Below are positions 26,501-38,500 of a stretch of DNA of 64,000 bases, one piece after another. The position numbers and the translations under genes are program-made. The DNA is from Neoarius graeffei. Lineage: Eukaryota > Chordata > Actinopteri > Siluriformes > Ariidae. Where the stretch lies: contig NC_083572.1 in NCBI RefSeq assembly GCF_027579695.1, positions 15,004,915 to 15,068,914 on the forward strand. Reading direction: 5' to 3'. The notes beneath the pieces are model-generated. The model saw only the letters and a list, made by a program, of their open reading frames with translations. It was not told where the DNA came from and searched no databases. The number at the start of each line of letters is the position of its first letter. Positions within the stretch are counted from its first letter, which is position 1.

Positions 26501-29500
26501 AAACATTAATAATCAAGTGTCCTTACCTTAAAACGCTGTCTTGACCACAGAACTTCTCAAGTATTTCACTTAAATCCACACGGGTTAACAACACACCCAA
26601 CACAGCTAGCGAGAAATGTGGATCTGCGCTAGCTTTGTATTGCTATTCCCCTCAGTATGCTTACTCTGTCTTCTGCCCGAACTGTGACAATTATAGGCTA
26701 CAATCTTTTCATCAATTTCTTCAGTAGATGCCGTTTTAGACATTTTATTATCCCCATCAAAATATGCTATTATACTAACAGGATTATAACTCAAATCACA
26801 CGACACGTATTCAAATCACAACTGATTTATTTTACTGTTGGACAGATCATAGCATATCTAGCCTAGCTGCACATAGCCTAGCTGCTGGTAGGCTGATAAC
26901 TGATAAGTAGCTGATATTCTGAACAGATTGGTGATCCTTACCTTAAAAAGTCTGTGACTTCAGGCAACGATTCTATCATTACCTGCATCTCTCTTTTTTC
27001 CTTTTATGCGCCCCGCTAACATGTGAACGCTTCATCTTTCAAAGCCTCTAAATTTGTGTCTCTGCAGTCTGCAGTCTTTGGCGCGCTTTCGTGCGTGACG
27101 TTACATTTTGTTACATTTTATTCTGGTACAGTTGTGGGTGTTCGTTTCACGAACCACATCCACCATGTCTCTTACAGCAGGCTACTGTGCGCTCATTTAT
27201 TTCTAACCTTATTTCTATCCGTACATTAATGTAGGCCCACGATTCCGACAGTTTATTATTTTATTAATATTACAAGGCCCCTGATTGGCTGTGGCCCAGG
27301 GGCTTGAGCCCCCCGAAGCCCCCCCCTTAAAGCGCCGGTGCATGTCCGCCATCGTCTGTGTGAGACTCGCGTGCGCGACAACTGTCCTTCCCATGATTTA
27401 TTTCCAGAACACATTTCCCCTTCTCCGTTTTAGCCTTTTTTTATTTTTTATTTATTTATTTTTTTTACTCAGTAACGGTTGTGATGTAAAATGTACCGAA
27501 GTACACTACTTAAAAGAAAACATACTTAAGTAAAAGTACACTCTTTAAAAATTACTTGAAAAAGTATAAGTACACAAAAAAGCTACTCAAGTACAGTAAC
27601 GTGAGTAATGTAATTCGTTACTTTCCACCTCTGGCAAAAACATACAGCGTGTATGCAGGGGCAGATAACCCAGACTATGTGAAACCATATGTTTATTCCT
27701 CAAGCCTCGTGCAGTATCGCGACTGCGAGACTTCGCTCGTTCCGGTCATGCGCACGATCTGCATTTAAACGCGCCAAACGGTCATTGTTCGAACGATTTT
27801 CTCATTGTGCAGAGCGACATTGTTTACACCTGAAAGATTTTGAATAGCGTCTGCTGAGTGAAAGAATGGGAACACCGAGAAAGAAAATGAGATACGGCGG
27901 GCGGTATCTTCCTGAATGGAAGGAGACATTTAATGGTGTCATTGTTCAGGCGAAAAATGAGGAGTATGCGCACTGCACAGTTTGTGTGGGAGATATAAAA
28001 GTTGCGGCGTCTAGAGTTTACGACGTGAGGGAACACATGAGGTCCAAACTACATCAGCGAAATTTGCACCAGAAACAGAATCAGCCGCAAATGACGATGT
28101 TTGCAAAGCCTAAGACCGATGATCAATCAACAAGTGTAATAAGAGCAGAAGTTACGATCTGTAATTTTACTGCTCAGCACAATTTGCCGCTAGCCGTTGC
28201 GGACCACCTGACAGAACTGTTGCCGCGAATTTGCATGGACAGTACGATTGCGAAATCTATCAGCTGTAGGCACACCAAAACAACGCAAATAATCAAAAAG
28301 AGCTTGGCCCCCGAAGCTACACTACCGATCATCCAGCACTGCCGGACGTCGCCATTTTCCTTGATGATCGACGAATCCAATAACAAAAAGACGGACAAGC
28401 GACTGGCCGTTTTGGTGCAAATCTTCGACATAAACAGAGGGGCGAAGTCAAGAATCATAGATATGCCCGTGTGCAATATCGGCATGGGCGAGACAATTTT
28501 CGACATGCTGGACGAAGTTCTCAGGCAAGTTATATTCACTTATTTATTTATTAAGTTTGGTGCGATTCGAAGGCTATAAGGATTTTATGTTGATTTTATG
28601 GATTTCTTCCTCTGATACTACAGGTGGACACCCAAAGGGGTTGACATGTATGCCACGTGGCCCTAAATTCATTAATTGTTCTATTAAAAAAACCTAATAA
28701 ATTTGGAAATCTGTGATTCGAATTCAGTAGCTTTCAGTCCACTAAACAAAAATAATTGGGTGTCAGGGAAAATTCTTTTTATGACCTACACTTGAAAAAT
28801 CTGAAAGGAAGTCTACCTTTAAAGGAATGCCAGTACACAGGTGACATATTAAAGGGGAAAAAAAACAACTTGGTGTTTTCGAATTTAATGTTTTAGTAAG
28901 ATGGTGAGCCACCACAAGCCTCCAGAGCATCTTCAGTGTGCCTTAGAATTGATATTACAGTCTCTGGACCTGTACTGGAGTGAAAAACACCATTATTCCT
29001 AAAGATATGCCTTTACTTGGCATTTTTATGATAGAGTATAACAGATCACTCCAAAATCTCCTATCGGTGTTCAACTAGGGTGAGTTCTGGTGACTGTGAA
29101 GGCCATAGGAAATCGATGAGCAATCCCTTGTGCCCTGTGAATGGAGGAGGAGTCATCCTGAAAGAGACCACTTCCATCTGGATGGAAATGTTCCAGGTTT
29201 TGTCTCATTATTTATATCTTTTATTTAATTCTAGTTTTCCTTTTGTCATTAAAAAAGGAAATTGATGAATATTTTCCTATTAGCTTTTGAATTAAGATGC
29301 TTTGTTATTGTTTTTTTTTTATATAAATACAGAGACATGTATGGTGGATGTAGAACATACGTATACTGATTACAAATCGTGCCATTTTTGATATGGTGAA
29401 GTTTTCCATCGTGAGAAGTTTGATTAGCATTGAGGAAGGAGCCTCCATTGTCAGATCTATGTAAAGATCAGGAGAAGAGTCAATGTTTTCTGACACAGGA

Positions 29501-32500
29501 AAGCCTCCATGAGAAAGGGTTTTGTAGTATTGCGATAACATGATGAGCTGTGTTGTTTTTTTGTCTTACTAAATTCCATAGCGAGAGAAAAAAAAGAAAT
29601 GCTGGTGAGGGAACCACTGTCTATAGCCACTATAATGCAAGTGAAACCATGCAAGGTGTTGTTCTTTAATTAATAAAAAAAACATTGTTATTGTTGATGA
29701 AGGGCATCGCACCATGCTGGTGTTGATTATTTCCCAACAACAGCATGCCCTGGTGTGTTTTTTTTTCCTTAAGTATATGTCTTACGACTTTCTATAACAA
29801 TCTCTCCACAGTACTATGAATTAACTAAAAAGATATGGATTAAAAATAGATTTTTCTTAGTAATCATCTTCTTGGCGGCACGGTGGTGTAGTGGTTAGCG
29901 CTGTCGCTTCACAGCAAGAAGGTCCGGGTTCGAGGCCCGTGGGCCTTTCTGTGTGGAGTTTGCATGTTCTCCCCGTGTCCGCGTGGGTTTCCTCCGGGTG
30001 CTCCGGTTTCCCCCACAGTCCAAAGACATGCAGGTTAGGTTAACTGGTGACTCTAAATTGACCGTAGGTGTGAATGTGAGTGTGAATGGTTGTCTGTGTC
30101 TATGTGTCAGCCCTGTGATGACCTGGCGACTTGTCCAGGGTGTACCCCGCCTTTCGCCCGTAGTCAGCTGGGATAGGCTCCAGCTTGCCTGCGACCCTGT
30201 AGAACAGGATAAAGCGGCTAGAGATAATGAGATGAGATGAGATCATCTTCTTTTCCTTTGTTTTGGATGAAGCTATTGTGTAGATTACATAGCACTGCTA
30301 ATTAGGTTTAGTGTGTGGTTTGTGTGTAGAGCAGTAACGCAGGTCAGATGAATCACAGAAAACCAAAAATGTGCGCTCTAATTCTTCAGCTATTTAACAG
30401 GCCTTGCAGTAATGTGAAACTGAGATGTGTGTAATGATCAAGTCAAGCTTTGCTGAAGATCTGACACCCAAGGAGTCGGATTATTGGTTATTAGAGTCTG
30501 AGTCTAATATGTGTGTGTTTGTCAGTGTGTGTATGCTGGAGTTTGGGTGTATATTTTGTATGAGTATTAGCGTGTCTTAGAATCTGAGTGTGTCTGTAGA
30601 GATTAATATCAAAGAAAGATTTTATACACACACACACACACACACACACAAAACCCCATTTCCACAAAAGTAGGGATGCTATGTAAAATATAAATAAAAA
30701 CAGAATGTGAAGATTTGCAAATCATGGAAACCCTATTTTATTGAAAATAGTACAAAGACAGTATATCAAATCTTGAAACTGAGGAAATTTATTGATGTTT
30801 GAAAAATATATGCAAACCCTAACCATTTTGAATTTGATGTCAGCAGCATGTTTCAAAAAAGTTGGTCCAGGGGCATGTTTACCACTGTGTTGCATCTCCT
30901 CTACTTTTAACTACACTCTGTAAACGTTTGAGAACTGAGGAGATGAGTTGCTCTAGTTTTGAAAGTGAAATGTTGTCCCATTGTTGCCTGATACAGGATT
31001 TCAGTTGCTCAACAATTTGAGGTCTCCTCTGTCATATTTTGCGCTTCATAATACGCTAAATGTTTTCAATGGAAGACAGGTCTGGATCATAGGCAGGCCA
31101 GTTTAGCACCTGGACTCTTTTACTGTGGAGCCATGCAGTTTTAATATGTGCAGAAAGTGGTTTGGCATTGCCTTGCTGAAAGAAGGAAGGCTTTCCTTGA
31201 AAAAGATTTTGTCTGGATGGCAGCATGTTGCTCTGAAATGTGTATATATCATTCAGCATTAATGATGCCTTCTCAGATGTACAAGCTGCCCATGTCATGT
31301 GCACTAATGCACCCTCATACCATCACAGATGCTGGCTCTTGAACTGTGCACTGATAACAAGCCGGACGGTCCCTCTCCTCTTTAGCCTGGAGGACATGGT
31401 GTCCATGATCTCTAAAAAGAATTTCTACTTTTGATTCATCAGACCTCGGGACAATATTCCACTTCACCTCAGTCCATCGTAAAAGAGCTCGGGCCCAGAG
31501 AAGGTGGCGGTGTTTCTGGATATTGTTTATATCTGGTTTTAACTTGCATTTGTGGATGCAGTAATGAAATGTTTTCACAGACGATGGTTTTCTGAAGTGT
31601 TCCTGAGTCCATACAGTGATTTCCACTACAGACACATGTCTGCTTTTAATGCACTGTCTCCTGAGGGCCTGAAGATCATAGGCATCCAATGTCAGTTTTC
31701 AGCCTTGTCTCTTGCATACAGAGATTTCTCCAGATTCTCTGAATCTTTTAATGATATTATGTACCACAGATGATGTGATCCCCAAACTCTTTGCAATTTT
31801 ACATTGAGGAACGTTATTCTTAAATTGTTGCACTGTTTGCCCACGCAGTCTTTCACAGAGCAGTGAACCCCTCGCCATCTTTACTTCTGAGAGACTCCGC
31901 CTCTCTGGGATACTCTTTTTATACCCAATCATGTTACTGACCTGTTGCCAATTAACCTAATTAGATTTTTTTTTTTAAATATTACATAACTTTTCCAGTC
32001 TTTTGTTGTCCCCGTCCTAACTTTTTTGAAACTTGTTGCTGGCAGTAAATTCAAAATGAACATATAGTTTTCAAAAAAACAAAACATTTCTCAGTTTCAA
32101 CATTTGATATGTTGTCTTTGTTCTATTTTCAATGAAATATCGGGTTTCCATGATTTGCAAATCATCGCATTCTGTTTTTATTTACAATTTACACAGTGTC
32201 CCGATTTTTTTTTTAACTGGGTTGTATATGTAATGTTTATGTCAAGCAATAAGCAGCTAATACTTGAAAGCTGTTATTTCTGGTTGATTCTCTCTCATAT
32301 CATCAGGCTTTATTAAATCTGGCTTTCACACTGATAACTCAGGTAAAGATGGGATGGCTTTCATCTGTCTCCCTGATAATATCCTGGACTGACGCTGGAT
32401 CTGAGCCTCTGCAGTTATTAAAGGAAACACACAGACTCTCTTTTCCCACACTTTAAAAATAGATAGCAATGATAAAGTGCTGTCAAAGAATTCTTATTGT

Positions 32501-35500
32501 GCACCATATTATTAAAGGGCAAATCCGGCTTTACGCATGTGACATTTAATCTCATATTACCCGTGTTTCTCTTCAATTTTAAACTGCTGAAAATTCCTCA
32601 AAAGAAAATGTGAATGGCTCTGTGAAGAAACTCCATTATCTATGGTCGTTAAATAATCCCGAAGATGATGTAAAAGCGATTAGATTGAGTTGTGAATAAT
32701 ATACCCAAAGTGTTTGTGTGTATGGAAAAGCAAAAGGGGCAAAACGACAATCTGATATGTCGATTTGATGTTTGAAGTTAATTTATTCATTCATTTTTCA
32801 GTAAGTGACATTTCATTTTGCTTTTTCAAGGAAAAAAAAAAACCTCCTGTCTTTCCGTCTGTCCAAACAGCACATGACTGTTTTCTCCACATAAAAGAAC
32901 TGGATACACAATTCCATATTGGCTCAGAATATGGTTCAGTGCCTGCACAAGGTTATTGCCAGTTTACATATCTGGTCACGTGACCTTTCAGAGAGAATGC
33001 AATCCAGTATTTATATGTAAGATATATATAAGAAATGCCTGACAATGTGGCATACAGTTACAGTGTCTTGCAAAAGTATTCATCCCCCTTGGTGTTTGTC
33101 CTGTTTTGTCACATTACAAGATGGAATTAAAATGGATTTTTGGGGGGTTAGCAACATTTGATTTACACAACATGCCAACCACTAAAAAGGTGCAAATTTT
33201 TGTTTTATTGTGGTACAAACAATAATGAAGATGAAAAAAACAGAAATCTGGAGTGTGCATAGGTATTCACCCCCTTTCGTATGAAACCCCTAAATAAGAG
33301 CTGGTCCAACCAATTCACTTCATAAGTCACATAATTAGTTGATTAAGAGCCATCTGCGTGCAATCAAAGTATCACATGATCTGTCACATGATAAATCAAC
33401 CTGTTTTGGAAGGACCCTGACTCTGCAACACTACTAAGCACGCAACATGAAAACCAAGGAGCACTCCAAACAGATCAGAGACAAAGTTGTGGAGAAGTAT
33501 AGATCAGGGTTGGGTTATAAAAAGTATCCCAAACTTTGAATATCCCAGGGAGCACCATTAAATCCATTACAGCAAAATGGAAGGAATATGGCATCACTGC
33601 AAACCTGACAAGAGAAGGCTGCCCACCAAAACTCACAGACCGGGCAAGGACGGCATTAATCAGAGATGGAACAAAGACACCAAAGAGAACACTGAAGGAG
33701 CTGTAAATATCCATAGCGGAGATGGGAGTATCTGTCCATAGGACCACTTTAAGCCATACACTCCACGGAGTGGGGCTTTATGGAAGAGTGGCCAGAAAAA
33801 AGTCATTGCTTAAGAAAACACGTTTGGAGTTTGCCCAACAGCATGTGGCAGACTCCCCAAACACATGGAAGAAGATTCTGTGGTCAAATGAGAATAAAAT
33901 AGACCTTTTTGGCCATCATGGGAAATACCATGTGTGGCACAAACCTAGCACCCTGAGAACACCATTCCTATAGTGAAGCATGGTGGTGGCAGTATCAAGC
34001 TGTGAGGATGTTTTTCATCTGCAGAGACAGGAAAGCTGGTCAGAACTGAAGAGACAATGGATGGCACTAAATACAGGGCAATTCTGGAGGAAAACCTGTT
34101 TGAGTCAGCCAGAGATTTGAGACTGGGATGAAGGTTCACGTTCCAGCAGGACAATGACCCTAAACATACTGCTAAAGCAACACTGGAGTGGTTTAAAGGG
34201 AAACGTTTAAAGGTCTTGGAATGGCATAGTCAAAGCCCAGACCTCAATTCAATTGAGAATCTGTGGCATAACTTGAAGATTGCTGTACCCCAATGCAACC
34301 CATCTAACTTGAAGGAGTTGGAGCAGTTTTGCCTTGAGGAATGAGCAAAAATCCCAGTGGCTAGATGTGCTAAGCTAATAGAGACATACCCCAAGAGACT
34401 TGCAGCTAGAATTGCAGCAAAAGGTGACTTTATAAAGTATTGGCTTTGAAGGGGTGAATACTTATGCACACTCCAGATTTCTGGGGGTTTTTTTCCCTCC
34501 ATCTTAATTATTGCTTGTGTCACAATAAAACAACAATTTTCACCTTTAAAGTGGTAGGCATGTTGTGTAAATCAAATGGTGCTAACCCCCCAAAAAATCC
34601 ATTTTAATTCCAGCTTGCAATACGACAAAACAGGGCAACCACAAAGGGGGATGAATACTTTTGCAAGACACTGTATCATAAAATGATCAAGAGGTAGTTG
34701 GGATACTGTTACCACCCAGAAATGAATCTTTTTAAAGAACAGCATGTCCTAAATTGTTCTATTCCTCCTATATGATTTACATTATATTTATTGATCATTG
34801 AAAGACCCATCATACTTTTTATCCATTTACAGATATGTTTAATATTCCTGAATGTTATCCTTTATGCTACACCAGCATTCTTTTTTTTTTCTCTCTGTTG
34901 TAGTTACTACGACAAAAAGAATACAGATTGTCATTTTACAAAGAAATGGCTTTAAACTGGAGACTCCTTCCATCAAGGTGAAATATTATGAAAGAGACTT
35001 GAATGAACAAAAACACTTTTAAACATATTTGTTGTTTTGGGAAATACAAACTGTTGTAAAAGATCTTGAGAATAACGAAATATGATATTTTGTGCAGGCC
35101 AGTGATATTTTGAACCAAATGACTGCCCAGATTGTGTGCATGCCATGATTCATCCAAGCACACTGAACTCTCATTTGGAACGTCACAGATTAGTCAAGAC
35201 GATCACAACACACAACAAAACATTTAGAGATTTGTTGTGGGCTCATTTGAATATTGCAGCTTTCTGGAAGGTCAAAAGGCTTCAGCCAGTATTATCACAG
35301 TTGGGCTTCATAGACAATATATTACTAGCATGCCCATAGTTTATACAGCTTTTCTTACTTTTTTTCAACAGCAAATAATATTTTATTTCATGAAAAGTGC
35401 TGAAAATGTTAGTTCCTGATTTTGAATACCTTTAAACAATGCTAGCTATCAGTAGGTTTGTTATAACATTTTTGTAGGATATATAAAGCAAATAAAATAG

Positions 35501-38500
35501 ATTTTTCTTGCAGGACAACTGCAATCTAGTTACATTTTTGGCACCCATGTCAGATTATTTGCTATTAAATGCCTTAAAACATATTATTTTGGATTTTTGT
35601 CAAACTTGGTACAACAGCACCACCAATGGTCAGAAGAAAAATACACAGGATGGTGGAAAGAAGCAAGAGGCTGAGTTCTTTCAAGCCCAGACTATAGATT
35701 TGCATAGCCTATCAGTGACAGTCCTCATCTCATCTCATTATCTCTAGCCGCTTTATCCTGTTCTACAGGGTCGCAGGCAAGCTGGAGCCTATCCCAGCTG
35801 ACTACGGGCGAAAAGCGGGTTACATCCTGGACAAGTCGCCAGGTCATCACAGGGCTGACACATAGACACAGACAACCATTCACACTCACATTCACACCTA
35901 CGGTCAATTTAGAGTCACCAGTTAACCTAACCTGCATGTCTTTGGACTGTGGGGGAAACCGGAGCACCCGGAGGAAACCCACGCGGACACAGGGAGAACA
36001 TGCAAACTCCGCACAGAAAGGCCCTCGCCGGCCACGGGGCTCGAACCCGGACCTTCTTGCTGTGAGGCGACAGCGCTAACCACTACACCACCGTGCCGCC
36101 CAGTGACAGTCCTGTCAGGTAATTTACAAAGAATGAAAAACCCCTGGATTTGATCTCCATTTAGGCTGATACTTTTAAACTCTCTTCGCTGACAAATGAT
36201 GGAGCCTATCCCAGCTGACTATGGGCGAGAGGTGGGGTACACCCTGGATAAGTCACCAGATCATCGCAGGGCTGACACATAAAGATAAACAACCATTCAC
36301 TCACATTCACACCTACGGTCAATTTAGAGCCACCAATCAACCTAACCTGCATGTTTCAGTCACGTGACTTTTCTTAGTGGTTTTACCAGAAGTGAAATAG
36401 CTGGTGGTCTAAACGGCTGCCGTAGTGCAAACAACTAGCAATAACTTAGAGTACGTTCGTAATCTAGAATCCACTGCTCGCTTTAGATATATTCAGAAGA
36501 TTGCTACAGTATGTGCAATGGAATCGACCCCTCCAGTCTGGGAAAGAAGGATTTGTCATACAATCTCGAAAACTACCCTTCAGTCGAGTTCCCCGACATC
36601 TCGAACTATCTGGTGTTGCAGACGTCCTTCTACACCGCAAAACAGGTGAAAGCGTGGGAGAGTATGGAGGCTTACAACTTTTTTGTATGTGGCTGGGTAA
36701 AGGACCTTGGTATCAAGTCGCTGCCGAATGACTGTATTGTTTTTGCCCGTGTAAGTATGCTTTTTTAAGCTTTTCGTTCACGTCTTTACAACGAAGCACT
36801 GCAAGTTGAAGTGTAAACAAACAACAGCTCGCTTGATTCTCACTTGTATTGGCTCTTATCTCTCAGGTAAATCATTCACAAAGATCATCAGGAACCCCTT
36901 TAAAGACCTGGATCTTAGTTAAACAAGACAGAGAAGTGATCACGGCGCATTGTAAATGTATGGCTGGGAAAGAATTTTGTCGTGACCTTCATGCATATGG
37001 ACTTTATGAGGAGTGAGGAGTAAACAAAGAAACAGCCGGGGACTTTAACGCTTCGTGACTAAAAAAAGTACCATAAAATAACAACACATAGCAAGAAAAG
37101 TACTTGGAAAACACTAAGGACGTAGCGGAGAGGAAGATACAAACCTTTCACCAAGTGATCGCTGCAAACTCGAGCGTGCTTCGACTCGGCTCCCTTCGAT
37201 TTCAGTGATACCCCTTTTCCACCAAATCAGTTCCAGGGCTGGTTCGGGGCCAGTGCTGGTGCTGGTTCACAACTCATTCAACTTGCGAGCCAGCTGAGAA
37301 CCAGTTTGCTTTTCCATAGCTCGGGGTGCTAAGGGGAGCCACGTCATTACGTCGCTGTATATGTCAGTTACGTCGCTGTATACGTCAGTTACGTCGCTGT
37401 ATGCGTCAGTTACGTCGCTGTGTTTGCATAAACCTTGGCGCGAATATCGAAGCAACAACAACACGGAGAAGAAGAAGCAGCAACAACAACAATAATGGAT
37501 GACTTCGGGTTTGTACAGCTGCTGCTTCTTGGCGCTTAAAAATGGCGATCTTTCGCGGTCTTGCGATTGTTGTTGGTCTTAACAACTCCGCCCCCGCTGA
37601 CATAAGCAGTCTTTCCTCTGGCCCAGCAGAGAGTTGGTGCTAGCAGAACCGGTTTTTCTGGCCCCAGAGCCAGTTCTTTGTCAGTGGAAACAGAAAACCC
37701 GATTCCAAACTAAGCACTGGCCCCGAACCAGCCCTGGAACTGATTTGGTGGAAAAGGGGCATGAGAGGTTCAAAAGCCACCTTTCTCGACATCTTTTTGT
37801 GAAATCCTGTGTTCGTTCACCCTTTTCTATTAGTTCACGGGGAACCCTGAAGAAACTTATCAGTTTCACGGTTTGATTGATTCAAACAACCTAAAACAGC
37901 GCAAGCGTAAGGCATTTTTCATGCGAGCAATGCACCTTCTCTGTACAAACGTTTTGGCAACTGAGCTTTGGTAGACCACCAGCTAAAGTTTTGAATAACT
38001 AATAAGGCGGATGCGACATCACGTGAAACCCAGCAATTAACCTAACCTGCATGTCATTGAACTGTGGGGGAAATGAGAGCACCCGGAGGAAACCCATGCA
38101 AACTCTACACAGAAAGGCCCCCGTCAGCTGCTGGGCTCAAACCCAGAACCTTCTTGCTGTGAGGCGATAATCCTAACCACTACACCACCGTGCCACCCCC
38201 ACTGTGTAAATATAAATATAATTGAATTTGACTATCTTTGTGTATGTGTGTGTGCCCTACCATAAGTTAGTACAGTAAGAAAAGAGCAGTATAGTAAAAT
38301 AGTAAAGTAAAATGAATTTGTTAATAAGCGCAGGCTCAGCTCATTTTAAATTTATCTCGATGAATTATTAATTAAAGCTCATGCAGGTGTGAAAGCCAAT
38401 ATCACCTTTCCACCAGTTTACCACAGTGAACCACATGACTGCTGGATTCTAATAATTCATTCATGGACTCTCAAGGAGAGATGCTGAGGTTCCTTTATCA

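Larger units (their letters stand above)
36354..38033 (+). mobile_element. SWIM-finger element inserted in a SINE, copy 1
   Basis: An 1.68-kb unit starting TTTCAGTCACGTGACTTTTC and ending CATCACGTGAAACCCAG, inserted in a SINE. A second copy starts at 63211 with the same first bases. The SINE text CAATCAACCTAACCTGCATG at 36334-36353 is repeated at 38034-38053 with one mismatch, which looks like a 20-bp target duplication. It carries a two-exon reading frame and a 553-bp Harbinger-like MITE (37209-37761). Superfamily not assigned. Confidence 0.7.

Noticed and set aside
37634..37876. 80-aa and 62-aa frames around 37.7 kb
   Set aside because: They cross the end of the palindromic MITE and are not conserved with the other two copies.
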